A stretch of DNA of 64,000 bases from Kribbella rubisoli (GCF_004217145.1 NZ_SHKR01000011.1:1364001-1428000), one strand, 5' to 3'; counted from the stretch's first letter, positions 8,792 through 16,797 are shown. Numbers and translations: made by a program. Notes: generated by a model not told the origin, from the letters alone.

Positions 8792-9359
8792 TGATCATCC
8801 TTTCGCCCAGGCGTAGGCAGAGGGATCGGAAGGCTGGTTCCGGCATGCCTATGCGGTCGCCGTGGTGGAGTTGGATCAGGCCGTGGAGCAGGGCGGCGAA
8901 CATCAGGCTGGTTTCCCAGATGTCTGTGTCGGCGCGGAAGAGCTCCTGCTCGACGCCGGCGGTGATCGCGTCGGCGACGAGGTTGAGCGTGGGTGACTTG
9001 CGAGCCCGGAAGTCCGCGGGGAACTTGCGCGCCTGGTCGCGGCGCTCGGTGAACATGTAGTCGTAGAGCCGGGGATGCTCGAGCGCGAAGTCGACGTGGT
9101 CGATCAGCATCTCCCGCAACAACTCATCTGCCTGAGCAGGACGCTCCGCCGACTCCCAGCGCCGTACCAGTTCGACGAACGCCGCGTCCGCGATCGCGTT
9201 CAGCAGCGTCTCCCGGTCCGGAAAGTACTGGTAGATCGCCATCGGCGTGATCCCGACCGCGGCCGCCACCTTCCGCATCGACACACCGGCCGCGCCGTGC
9301 TCGGTCAGCAGGTACGTCGCCGCCGCGGTGATGCGGTCCTTCGTCGTCACGTCGCTCAT
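8775..9359 (-). CDS. TetR/AcrR-family transcriptional regulator
   Basis: A 194-residue TetR regulator. The N-terminal helix-turn-helix includes GVSMRKVAAAVGITPMAIYQ, followed by the typical YFPDRETLL recognition helix end. The rest is an all-helical ligand-binding and dimerisation domain ending in MINELRI. ATG 9359 gives a standard N-terminus; ATG 9368, three codons upstream, is also possible. It is the first gene of the six-gene minus-strand operon and overlaps the Lnt-like gene by 17 bases. A perfect 17-bp palindrome 23 bases upstream of the start (9382-9398) is the probable autoregulatory operator and may also control the divergent membrane protein gene. Ligand unknown. Confidence 0.9.
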   Translation of the reverse strand: MSDVTTKDRITAAATYLLTEHGAAGVSMRKVAAAVGITPMAIYQYFPDRETLLNAIADAAFVELVRRWESAERPAQADELLREMLIDHVDFALEHPRLYDYMFTERRDQARKFPADFRARKSPTLNLVADAITAGVEQELFRADTDIWETSLMFAALLHGLIQLHHGDRIGMPEPAFRSLCLRLGERMINELRI

Positions 9360-9381
9360 GACAACCATTAAAGACACATTC

Positions 9382-9398
9382 CCTATACGTCGTATAGG
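9382..9398. promoter_or_regulatory. Perfect 17-bp palindrome, probable TetR operator
   Basis: CCTATACG, a central T, then CGTATAGG form a perfect 8-1-8 inverted repeat between the TetR start (9359, minus) and the divergent membrane protein gene (9523, plus). TATA-like bases inside the palindrome could be part of a -10 element. Size, symmetry and position fit a TetR dimer site. That the adjacent regulator binds here is inference. Confidence 0.6.
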
Positions 9399-9522
9399 CA
9401 GAATTACCCTGACTGAACCCTGAGCCATGACATCCGTCAGGCCCGGGCCCCGACGTCCGTCAGCGCCGGAACCGGACGGATCGCATCCGCACCGCGGCCC
9501 GAAGCGCCCGAGAGTTGTAGAC

Positions 9523-10521
9523 ATGACGAACCCGAACGTGGTGACCGCGCCGAAACACAGCAGCGTGAAGCGGAGCTTGCCCGCCCTCGGCCTGTTCTTC
9601 CTGTCGCCCCTGGTCGCGGAGTTCCTGCTCGGGAACATCCCGGTCAGCGCGTTCTACGCGATCCTCACCCTGGCACCGCTGTACGGCGGCGGCGCGGTCC
9701 TGATCCGCGAACTGGTCCGCCGTCGCGGCTGGGGCTACCCCAGCGTGATCGTCCTCGCCCTCGCGTACGGCGTGATCGAGGAAGGCATCACCACCCAGTC
9801 GCTGTTCAACCCGAACTACGCCGACCTGCGCCTGCTCGACCCCGGCCACATCTCGGCGCTGGGTATGGGCGCGCCGTGGACCGTGTTCGTCCTCGGCCTG
9901 CACACGGTGTGGAGCATCACCGTCCCGATCGTCCTGATGGAGTCGGTCTCCCGCCGTCCCCGCGAACCGTGGCTCGGCAAGGTCGGCCTCTGGGTGTACG
10001 GCATGCTCTTCCTCGCCGGCATCGTCGCGACCACCGCGTTCGGCTACTCGAAGGACTCGTTCCGCGCATCGACTGGCCAGGACGTGGGTGTCGGCATCGC
10101 GATCGTCGTCCTGATCGCCCTGGCCGTCTGGATCGGCCGCCGGGCACCTCGCCGTACGACGGGAAGCGTGCCGTCAGCCTGGATCGTCGGGGTGGTCGCA
10201 CTGGCGCTCAGCTCCGGCTGGATGGTCGTCAACGACCAGGTCAAGAACGGCTGGCTCGAGGCGGTCCTTCTGCTGGCGATCGAGGTACTGACGGTCTTCG
10301 TCATCGTGACCTGGTCCCGGCGGACCGGCTGGACCCGGATGCACACGCTGGCCGCAGCGGGCGGCGCATTGCTCACCTATGCGTGGCATGCGTTCCCGGA
10401 GAAGCCGGTCTTCGACGCCCCGCACAGCACCGACCTGATCGGGAATGCGGTCTTCGCCCTGTTGGCGGTGGCCCTGCTGATCTCTGCGACAATCAGGCGT
10501 GACAAGTTCGGTGACTCCTGA
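9523..10521 (+). CDS. Polytopic membrane protein of unknown function
   Basis: A 332-residue integral membrane protein with about nine or ten hydrophobic segments and few polar loops. I do not recognise the family. Visible features are YGVIEEGITTQ in an early helix, which recalls the EE motif of CPBP-like membrane proteases without their other motifs, and a conserved-looking SLFNPNY that follows. ATG 9523 with GAGAG upstream is preferred; ATG 9427 is in frame and would add 32 hydrophilic Arg/Pro-rich residues. It is divergent from the TetR gene across the 17-bp palindrome, and its 3' end overlaps the MFS transporter gene by 23 bases, so the two are probably one transcript. Confidence 0.75.
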   Translation: MTNPNVVTAPKHSSVKRSLPALGLFFLSPLVAEFLLGNIPVSAFYAILTLAPLYGGGAVLIRELVRRRGWGYPSVIVLALAYGVIEEGITTQSLFNPNYADLRLLDPGHISALGMGAPWTVFVLGLHTVWSITVPIVLMESVSRRPREPWLGKVGLWVYGMLFLAGIVATTAFGYSKDSFRASTGQDVGVGIAIVVLIALAVWIGRRAPRRTTGSVPSAWIVGVVALALSSGWMVVNDQVKNGWLEAVLLLAIEVLTVFVIVTWSRRTGWTRMHTLAAAGGALLTYAWHAFPEKPVFDAPHSTDLIGNAVFALLAVALLISATIRRDKFGDS

Positions 10522-11707
10522 CACACGCGGTACTTCGCGGCACGTCAGCCTGGCGTTGTTCGCGCTGGCGACCGGTGGTTTCGCGATCGGGACCGCCGAG
10601 TTCGTCACGATGGGGCTGCTGCCGCAGATCGCGGACGGCGTGCACATCTCGATCCCGACCGCCGGCCATGTCATCTCGGCGTACGCGCTGGGGGTCGTGG
10701 TCGGCGCTCCCGTGATCGCGGCCCTCGGCGCGCGGACCGGGCGGAAGCGGTTGCTGCTCGGGCTGGTCGCGCTCTTCGTGATCGGCAACGTGCTGTCGGC
10801 CGTTGCCTCGAGCTACGAATTCCTGATGGCGGCGCGGTTTCTGTCCGGCGTACCGCACGGAGCGTTCTTCGGGATCGGCGCGGTCGTCGGCGCATCGATG
10901 GTGGCGCCCGAGCGGCGCGCGCGGGCGGTGTCGATGACGATGGTCGGGCTCCCGGTCGCCAACATCATCGGCGTACCGCTGACGACGTTGCTGGGCCAGC
11001 GGCTCGGGTGGCAAGTACCGTTCCTCGCGGTCGGCGTGCTAGGGACACTGACACTAGTTGCAGTGTGGCTATGGGTGCCGGCACAGCCGGTCGGCAGCGA
11101 CGTGAACGTCCGCAGCGAGCTCAGCGCCCTCAAGCGACCGCAAGTGTGGATGGCCCTGCTGGTCGGGATGGTCGGATTCGGAGGCATGTTCGCGACGTAC
11201 TCGTACATCACGCCGACGATGACGGACCTGGCCGGCTTCTCGGAGTCAGCGGTGACGATCGTCCTGGCCGTGTACGGCGTGGGCATGACGGTTGGCACCG
11301 TCGTCGGTGGGCGGCTCGCGGACCGATCGCTCATGGGCAGCGTGTACGGCGGACTGATCGCGGTAGCCGTCGTACTCGGAGCGTTCGGCTGGCTCGCGCA
11401 GACGCGGCCCGGTGCGCTGATCGCGGTGTTCGCGTTGGGGTGCTCGGCGAGCATCCTTGTACCGGCGCTGCAGACCCGCCTGATGGACGTCGCGCACGAG
11501 GGCCAGTCACTGGCCGCGTCGCTCAACCACTCCACCTTGAACATCGCCAACGCGCTCGGCGCCTGGCTCGGCGGCGTCGTACTCGCGGCCGGCTACGGCT
11601 ACGAATGGCCGAGCCGACTGGGCGCCGTACTCGCTGTCGCGGGTCTGCTGCTCGCACTGATTTCCGGTCTGATGGAACGTCGAGGGACAAATCAGGTGCT
11701 TGCCTGA
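10499..11707 (+). CDS. MFS transporter, DHA1 (AraJ/Cmx-type) drug or sugar exporter
   Basis: A 402-residue major facilitator with twelve predicted helices. GTAEFVTMGLLPQIA in helix 1 is the signature of the AraJ/YdhP/chloramphenicol-efflux branch of DHA1. The A-like motif GARTGRKRLL lies between helices 2 and 3, with a second copy, GGRLADRS, in the C-terminal half. GTG 10499 lies inside the end of the preceding membrane protein gene; GTG 10511 is an alternative. Co-transcription with that gene and the nearby TetR operator suggest ligand-induced efflux. The substrate cannot be read from sequence. Confidence 0.88.
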   Translation: MTSSVTPDTRGTSRHVSLALFALATGGFAIGTAEFVTMGLLPQIADGVHISIPTAGHVISAYALGVVVGAPVIAALGARTGRKRLLLGLVALFVIGNVLSAVASSYEFLMAARFLSGVPHGAFFGIGAVVGASMVAPERRARAVSMTMVGLPVANIIGVPLTTLLGQRLGWQVPFLAVGVLGTLTLVAVWLWVPAQPVGSDVNVRSELSALKRPQVWMALLVGMVGFGGMFATYSYITPTMTDLAGFSESAVTIVLAVYGVGMTVGTVVGGRLADRSLMGSVYGGLIAVAVVLGAFGWLAQTRPGALIAVFALGCSASILVPALQTRLMDVAHEGQSLAASLNHSTLNIANALGAWLGGVVLAAGYGYEWPSRLGAVLAVAGLLLALISGLMERRGTNQVLA

Positions 11708-11742
11708 CCTGCTGATCACCGCCCACTTGATTGAATCGGGGT

Positions 11743-12990
11743 ATGGCGACCATGACCCTGAGCGCGGCCGATCAGGTACGGCGGCGCGGGCTGCGGCAGA
11801 TGCGGTCCGTGGCGTTGGCGCTGCTGGTGCTCGCAGCGGTGATCTACGTGGCGACGCTGCACCTCAGCGGCGGCTGGGCCTACCTGAACGCGGCGTCCGA
11901 GGCGGCGATGGTCGGTGCGCTGGCGGACTGGTTCGCGGTCACCGCGCTGTTCAGGCATCCGCTCGGGCTGCCGATTCCGCACACCGCGATCGTGCCGACC
12001 CGCAAGGACAGCCTGGCCGAGAGTCTGGAGCAGTTCGTCACCGAGAACTTCCTGTCCGAGGAAGTCGTCGCGGAGAAGATGCGTACGGCGGAGGTGAGCC
12101 GCCGGGTCGGTGAATGGCTTGCGGACGGCAACCACGCCGAGCGGATCGTGGCGGAAGGCGCGCGGACGATCGGCGCGGCGTTGCCGAAGCTCGGCGATGA
12201 AGACGTGTCCGCGTTCGTGCGGGGGTCGTTGCTGCCGCGGTTCGTGAAGGAGCCGTTGAGCCCGATCGCGGGGCACTTCGTGCAGTCCGTGGTCGAGGAC
12301 GGCGCGCATCACGCGTTGTTCGACCTGCTGATGGTCGAGGCGTACGACTGGCTGGCGAACAACCGCGAGCTGCTCGCGGACGTGGTCGGTCCGCGAGCGC
12401 CGCGCTGGTCGCCGCAGTGGGTGGACCGGCTGGTGATCGACCGGATCCACCGCGAGGCGCTGGCCTGGCTGGCCGACGTACGCGACAACCAGGCGCACCC
12501 GGCGCGACGGGCAGTCGACCGGCTGCTGGCGCAGCTGGCGGACGATCTGCAGCACGACCCGGAGACGATGGAACGGTTCGAGGCGTGGAAGGCGCGGATG
12601 CTGACCCATCCGGACATGGGCTCGAGCCTGACTGCGGTCTGGGACGCGATGCGTACGGCGCTCATCGACTCGATCAACGACCCGGACAGCACGCTGCGGA
12701 CGCGCGCGGTCAAGGCGATCCACGAGCTCGGCGGCCGGCTCCAGGACGACGAAACGCTCCGCACCAGCGTCGATGCCCGTGCCGTCGAGGCCGTCGGGTA
12801 CGTCGTCCGCACGTACGGCACCGAGATCGTTTCCGTCATCTCCGACACGATCGAACGCTGGGACGGTCGCGAGGCGTCCGCGCGGATCGAGCTCCACGTC
12901 GGCCGGGACCTCCAGTTCATCCGGATCAACGGCACCGTGGTCGGCGCGCTCGTCGGGCTGCTCATCCACACGGTGAGCCAGTTGCTGTGA
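11743..12990 (+). CDS. DUF445 family membrane-anchored protein
   Basis: A 415-residue DUF445 protein. One hydrophobic segment lies near residues 22-42, followed by the family signature region ALADWFAVTALFRHPLGLPIPHTAIVP, given here as a position rather than for function (about residues 61-87). A long helical domain follows, and a second short hydrophobic stretch closes the C-terminus. The sequence therefore suggests an N- and C-terminally anchored coiled domain. The biochemical role of DUF445 is not known to me. ATG 11743 (GGGG just upstream) is preferred over TTG 11731. The stop overlaps the next gene as GTGA, so the DUF402 protein is translationally coupled. Confidence 0.85.
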   Translation: MATMTLSAADQVRRRGLRQMRSVALALLVLAAVIYVATLHLSGGWAYLNAASEAAMVGALADWFAVTALFRHPLGLPIPHTAIVPTRKDSLAESLEQFVTENFLSEEVVAEKMRTAEVSRRVGEWLADGNHAERIVAEGARTIGAALPKLGDEDVSAFVRGSLLPRFVKEPLSPIAGHFVQSVVEDGAHHALFDLLMVEAYDWLANNRELLADVVGPRAPRWSPQWVDRLVIDRIHREALAWLADVRDNQAHPARRAVDRLLAQLADDLQHDPETMERFEAWKARMLTHPDMGSSLTAVWDAMRTALIDSINDPDSTLRTRAVKAIHELGGRLQDDETLRTSVDARAVEAVGYVVRTYGTEIVSVISDTIERWDGREASARIELHVGRDLQFIRINGTVVGALVGLLIHTVSQLL

Positions 12991-13544
12991 AGACGACGTA
13001 CATCCGCAAACGCAAACGGCCTTCCGGGTCCGGGCTGTGGTCGGCGTACCCCTTGACCACAGACGAGTTCGGCACGTGGTTCTACACGCCGGCAGGTTCC
13101 CACTTCCGCGCCGGCAACGGCGAGATCTGCGAGGTCGCCCAACTCGGCCCGGGCGGTCCGGGCGAGCATTGCGTCCAGCTCGCACCGCACGACGGCTGGT
13201 GGTTCGCCTACTTCCGCCAAAGCGGACTCCTCCACGTAGACGTAAGCACCCAACCGATGCTCGTCGGCGAGGAGTGGACCTTCGAGGACCTCGAACTGGA
13301 TCCCTTCCGCCGAACCGACGGCACCATCGGCACCGAAGACTGGGACGAACTAGCCGCCGCCCACGCAGCAGGTCTGATCACAGACGCCGAACGCAACGCA
13401 GCCGAGCAAGCCGCCCGCACCCTGGAACACCAGTTCCAGGCTGCCATAGAACCCTTCGGCCAAGTCGGCTGGGACCACTTGGCAGCGGCGATAGAACTCT
13501 GCCTACCGCCACTCACCAACTTCGGACACCACCCGCTCGACTAG
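12987..13544 (+). CDS. DUF402 domain protein
   Basis: A 185-residue soluble protein of the DUF402 (FomD-like) family. FYTPAGSHFR is followed by WWFAYF, a short strand pattern DVSTQP, and the acidic DLELDPFRRTDG segment, which in DUF402 members supplies metal- and phosphate-binding acidic residues; the C-terminal part is helical. Some DUF402 proteins hydrolyse nucleoside di- or triphosphates or nucleotidylated intermediates; whether this one does is inference. GTG 12987 overlaps the DUF445 stop by four bases. The gene ends just before a strong hairpin shared with the convergent isomerase gene. Confidence 0.82.
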   Translation: MKTTYIRKRKRPSGSGLWSAYPLTTDEFGTWFYTPAGSHFRAGNGEICEVAQLGPGGPGEHCVQLAPHDGWWFAYFRQSGLLHVDVSTQPMLVGEEWTFEDLELDPFRRTDGTIGTEDWDELAAAHAAGLITDAERNAAEQAARTLEHQFQAAIEPFGQVGWDHLAAAIELCLPPLTNFGHHPLD

Positions 13545-13606
13545 ATGCCGCAGTTGTGATCGCGCCGCCTACCGAGTTGTTGCAAGGGATGCTGGACCAG
13601 TAGCTG

Positions 13607-13657
13607 GCCCGCTGGCGGGTTGTTGCGCTCCTGACGTGCTTGAACCCGCCAGCGGGC
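13607..13657. terminator. Bidirectional hairpin terminator between convergent genes
   Basis: A perfect 15-bp inverted repeat, GCCCGCTGGCGGGTT (13607-13621) and its complement (13643-13657), with a 21-base loop, lies in the 185-base gap between the DUF402 gene (plus, ends 13544) and the isomerase gene (minus, ends 13730). No T-tract follows, as is usual in actinomycetes. The position fits a terminator serving both strands. Confidence 0.75.
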
Positions 13658-13729
13658 ACAAAGCCGGCCATCCACCCCCTGCCGCCCACTGCGGGGCAGG
13701 TTAGGACCTCAACCTTCGTTGACGCGGAT

Positions 13730-14482
13730 CTAGACCCAGCTGTGCAGGTCGGCGGCGTCCTTGGAGAACTGTTCCGTGGAGTCGTCGGCGACGAACTCGA
13801 GGAGGGCGTTGATCTCGCGGGGCTCGGCGGCGAGGCGGTCGAGGACCGGGCGCCACAGGGACTCGCGAGCCGCGAGCGGCAGCCGGTTGTTGGACGGCCA
13901 CCAGGAGAACACGTGGACCGTGCTCAGCCAGGGCATCAGCGACTCCAGCTGCTGGAGGCACTGCGCGTCATCCAGGTCGACGGGCGGCTGCCAGTAGGTC
14001 TTGAGGTTCGGAGCGCCGACGTCGAGCAGCAGCGTGATCGTCGAGTCGACCTCGTCGGTCAGCGTGTTCCGGTGGAACTCCATCGCGATCTCGATACCCG
14101 CACCGGCGGCCATGTCGGCGAGTTCGCCCAGTCCGCGAGTCACGGCCATCCGGTCGCCGACGCCCGCTTCCGCCGTACCGACGTTGCCGGCCCAGACCCG
14201 GATCCGGGGAGCGCCGAGCGCCTCGGCGGTGGCGACCGCCGAGCGCATCTCCTCGCGGTCCACGTTGCCCGCCCGGAGATAGGAGCCGTACGCCGCGACC
14301 TGCAGGCCGTGTACTTCGGTCAGGTTCCGCACCCGCTTGGCGTTGACGAGGTTGCCGAGCGGGACATGCACATCACCACCCCACTCGATCGCCGCGAGCC
14401 CGGACTTCGCCGCTACCTCCACCACCTGGTCGACCGGCAACTGCCGAAACGTCACCGAGACCAGACCGGTCCTCACACCCAC
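13730..14482 (-). CDS. Sugar phosphate isomerase/epimerase (xylose isomerase-like TIM barrel)
   Basis: A 250-residue AP endonuclease 2/xylose isomerase-like TIM barrel. It begins with a strand and TGLVSVTFRQLP, has the metal-ligand regions IEWGGDVH, AMEFHRNT (Glu) and YWQPP, and ends with HVFSWW and LLEFVADD (Glu), as in IolE/IolI and hydroxypyruvate isomerase relatives. GTG 14482 has GGAGG five bases upstream; an in-frame extension to 14533 is not needed. It stands alone on its strand, convergent with DUF402 and followed by the shared hairpin. Likely acts on a small sugar or sugar acid. Confidence 0.85.
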   Translation of the reverse strand: MGVRTGLVSVTFRQLPVDQVVEVAAKSGLAAIEWGGDVHVPLGNLVNAKRVRNLTEVHGLQVAAYGSYLRAGNVDREEMRSAVATAEALGAPRIRVWAGNVGTAEAGVGDRMAVTRGLGELADMAAGAGIEIAMEFHRNTLTDEVDSTITLLLDVGAPNLKTYWQPPVDLDDAQCLQQLESLMPWLSTVHVFSWWPSNNRLPLAARESLWRPVLDRLAAEPREINALLEFVADDSTEQFSKDAADLHSWV

Positions 14483-14545
14483 GCGCGCCTCCTGGTGTTC
14501 ACACCACCATCCAACCCCATCACACCAGCCCACTCACGCCCCACG

Positions 14546-15139
14546 TCACCCGATGGACGGTCCACGTCTGTTCGCGCCTTGTGCTCTGAGATCCATCAGA
14601 CGGCTGTTGGCGATGTCCACCGGAGCAGCCACCACACCAGCGGGACCAGCCACCACACCAGCAGGACCAGCCGCCGCACCGACGGCGGCAGCGGCACCAG
14701 CTGCGGCGGCAGGCGCCTGTGACGGACCTCTGGACGCCTTCTGCGCCTCGCTCACCGCCGCGGCCGTGACCGAGTGCGCGATGTAGGCCTCCGCCCGGTC
14801 CCGCAGCGCCGGATGGAAGCGGTTCGTACGGTCGTCGGACGCCACCAGCTCCGCCGCAAGCTGCCCCGCCGCGGAATCCCTGACCGCGGGGTCCGGCCCA
14901 CCGTGCTCCTGGTAGCTGCTGTTCATGTGCGCGGAAAACCGTTCCGCCTCAGGGCCCGCACTATCGCCATGGGCAAGCGCGACCACATCACCCTGCGCCC
15001 GCGTCGCAGTCCGCTGGATGGCCTCCTCGACCCGCTGCCGCGCCAGAACGCGATCCTCCGGCCCCAGCTCGGCCGATCGGAGCGTGGTTCGCGTCACGTC
15101 GTCGACCAGCGCATCGAGCAGTTCACGTCGGGACGGCAT
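14546..15139 (-). CDS. Hypothetical protein with Ala/Gly/Pro-rich repeat tail
   Basis: A 197-residue protein I do not recognise. The first two thirds are helical, charged and soluble. The region after about residue 140 is almost pure Ala, Pro, Gly and Val with a repeated GPAGVVA unit, encoded by two 21-base direct repeats and a decayed third copy (14629-14691). The start is well supported by AGGAGG six bases before ATG 15139. No signal peptide or membrane segment is seen, so the low-complexity tail is probably a disordered linker or extension. It lies between the isomerase (same strand, 63 bases downstream) and the divergent rarD. Confidence 0.6.
   Translation of the reverse strand: MPSRRELLDALVDDVTRTTLRSAELGPEDRVLARQRVEEAIQRTATRAQGDVVALAHGDSAGPEAERFSAHMNSSYQEHGGPDPAVRDSAAGQLAAELVASDDRTNRFHPALRDRAEAYIAHSVTAAAVSEAQKASRGPSQAPAAAAGAAAAVGAAAGPAGVVAGPAGVVAAPVDIANSRLMDLRAQGANRRGPSIG
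14629..14691. repeat. 21-base tandem repeats inside the hypothetical gene
   Basis: Two near-identical 21-base units (14629-14649 and 14650-14670, differing at one base) and a degenerate third (14671-14691) encode a repeated GPAGVVA-type heptapeptide on the minus strand. Confidence 0.7.
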
Positions 15140-15249
15140 CGGTTACCTCCTGTGGTTGTGGCAGGTCGCCGGACAGACTAACGGCACTGCGTCTCACGTC
15201 ATGAGCAAAGTAGTTGGATGCGGCTGTCGGGCGGGCTTACGCTGACGCC

Positions 15250-16167
15250 GTGCCGGAACAGCGAAGAGGATTCACCTACGGGTTCACCGCCTACCTGATC
15301 TGGGGTCTCTTCCCGCTGTACTGGAAGCTGCTCGACCACTCCGGCGCGGTCGAACTGCTCGCCCACCGCATCCTCTGGTCGCTGATCACGATCGCGATCC
15401 TGGTCGCCGTACTGCGGAAGTTCGGCAGGGTGAAGGCGCTCCTCGCGGAGCCACGCCGGCGCTGGCCGTTGATCGCAGCGGCCTTCCTGATCTCGGTGAA
15501 CTGGGGCACCTACATCTGGGCCGTCGGCCACGGGCATGTCGTGGAGACCTCGCTCGGATACTTCATCACGCCGCTGTTCACGGTCCTGCTCGGTGTCTTC
15601 GTCCTGAAGGAACAGCTACGACCGATGCAATGGACCGCGCTGGGGATCGCCTTTGTGGCCGTCCTCGGGCTTGCGATCGAGAACGGGAAGCCGCCGTGGG
15701 TGGCGATCATCCTGACGCTCTCGTTCGGGTGCTACGGCCTGGCGAAGAAGCAGGCCGGCGCCGGCGCGATCGAGGGCATGGCCGTCGAGTCCGGCACGGT
15801 CGCTCCGCTGGCGATCGTGGCGATCGTCGTTCTCGGACTGCAAGGCCACGCGACGGTCACGCACCACGGGACGGCGTACCTGATCCTCGTCCTGCTGACC
15901 GGCCCGATCACCGCAGTACCCCTGCTGCTCTTCGGCGCCGCGGCCACTCGCATCTCGATGACGACTCTCGGCCTGCTGAACTACATCGCCCCGATCATGC
16001 AGTTCATCTGCGGCCTGCTGATCTTCCACGAACAGATGACATCGATGCGCTGGGCCGGCTTCGGCCTGGTCTGGGTGGCGCTGGCCCTGTTCACGTTCGA
16101 CAGCATGCACACCCGCCGCCGCACCCTCGCCCTCGAACGCGCCGCACTCACCGCCTCCGCAATCTGA
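15250..16167 (+). CDS. rarD: EamA-family transporter RarD
   Basis: A 305-residue RarD-type EamA (drug/metabolite) permease with ten predicted helices. The N-terminus GFTAYLIWGLFPLYWKLL and the following AHRILWS are RarD signatures, as is SVNWGTYIWAV. GTG 15250 is chosen because the protein then opens directly on the first helix; ORF codons upstream lack a good start. Substrate unknown; RarD was first linked to chloramphenicol sensitivity, but amino-acid or metabolite export is equally possible. It stands alone, divergent from the Ala-rich hypothetical gene and upstream of the Rrf2 promoter. Confidence 0.88.
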   Translation: MPEQRRGFTYGFTAYLIWGLFPLYWKLLDHSGAVELLAHRILWSLITIAILVAVLRKFGRVKALLAEPRRRWPLIAAAFLISVNWGTYIWAVGHGHVVETSLGYFITPLFTVLLGVFVLKEQLRPMQWTALGIAFVAVLGLAIENGKPPWVAIILTLSFGCYGLAKKQAGAGAIEGMAVESGTVAPLAIVAIVVLGLQGHATVTHHGTAYLILVLLTGPITAVPLLLFGAAATRISMTTLGLLNYIAPIMQFICGLLIFHEQMTSMRWAGFGLVWVALALFTFDSMHTRRRTLALERAALTASAI

Positions 16168-16186
16168 CCCCGCACCCTCAATCTGC

Positions 16187-16216
16187 TTGACGACGCCTAT
16201 TCCGGATATCTAATAT
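16187..16216 (+). promoter_or_regulatory. Promoter of the Rrf2 gene (leaderless)
   Basis: TTGACG (16187-16192) and TAATAT (16211-16216) are close to consensus -35 and -10 boxes with an 18-base spacer. The -10 box ends only 7 bases before ATG 16224, so the transcript is probably leaderless. The -10 lies within the 15-bp palindrome at 16204-16218. Confidence 0.65.
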
Positions 16217-16218
16217 CC
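16204..16218. promoter_or_regulatory. 15-bp palindrome A, probable Rrf2 operator
   Basis: GGATAT, CTA, ATATCC is a perfect 6-3-6 inverted repeat overlapping the -10 of the Rrf2 gene, a position suited to autorepression. A matching site stands before the cupin gene (16742-16756). Confidence 0.6.
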
Positions 16219-16223
16219 AGGTT

Positions 16224-16706
16224 ATGAAGATGAACGAGGGGGTCGAGTGGGCCATGCACAGCTGTGTGAATCTCAGCTGGGCGTCCGGCGAGGCCGTTAC
16301 CGCCAAGCGGCTCGCCGCCTTCTACAACCTGCCCACGGCGTACCTGAACAAGCAACTCCAGGCGCTGACCCGGGCCGGCATCCTCACCTCGGTCTCCGGG
16401 CCGAAAGGCGGCTTCCAGCTGGCCCGCGACCCGCGCAACATCAGCCTGCTCGACATCGTCGTCGCGATCGACGGACCGGACGACGCGTTCCGGTGCATGG
16501 AGATCCTCAAGGAGGGTCCCGGCGCCGACGCGCGGGCCGACTACACCAAGGTCTGCGTGATCTCACAGGCAATGCGCGGCGCCGAGCTGACGTATCGCCG
16601 CGAGCTGGCGAGCAGGTCGATCGCGGATATCTCCGACGAGGTCGTCCGCCTCACCCCGGCCGCCCCGGACAACACCCGGAACCGATTCGCGAACCTCAAA
16701 TCCTGA
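16224..16706 (+). CDS. Rrf2-family transcriptional regulator
   Basis: A 160-residue Rrf2 regulator. The winged helix includes TAKRLAAFYNLPTAYLNKQL (recognition helix), the wing ILTSVSGPKGGFQLARDP, and the dimerisation helix DIVVAIDGPDD. Iron-sulfur members such as IscR and NsrR carry three closely spaced Cys near residues 92-105. Here only Cys91 and Cys111 lie in that region, plus Cys14 near the N-terminus, so a standard 2Fe-2S or 4Fe-4S site is unlikely; thiol sensing or a ligand is possible. Its promoter contains palindrome A and the neighbouring cupin gene carries the same palindrome, so it probably represses itself and the cupin gene. Confidence 0.88.
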   Translation: MKMNEGVEWAMHSCVNLSWASGEAVTAKRLAAFYNLPTAYLNKQLQALTRAGILTSVSGPKGGFQLARDPRNISLLDIVVAIDGPDDAFRCMEILKEGPGADARADYTKVCVISQAMRGAELTYRRELASRSIADISDEVVRLTPAAPDNTRNRFANLKS

Positions 16707-16741
16707 CGCCGTCCGCCATCCTTCTCGCAGACGTTGATTCT

Positions 16742-16756
16742 GGACATCAAATGTCC
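16742..16756. promoter_or_regulatory. 15-bp palindrome B upstream of the cupin gene
   Basis: GGACAT, CAA, ATGTCC is a perfect 6-3-6 inverted repeat. Including flanks it agrees with palindrome A at 16 of 20 positions (ATTCYGGAYATCWAATRTCC). TTGATT (16734-16739) just upstream may be the -35 of the cupin promoter, which would place the site in the promoter spacer. Confidence 0.6.
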
Positions 16757-16797
16757 CCAATAAGACTTGCCTTCAGCAACTACAAGGAGAAACCGTC

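Noticed and set aside
11716-13185. 489-codon minus-strand frame opposite DUF445
   Set aside because: Mirror frame of the DUF445/DUF402 genes with typical shadow composition.
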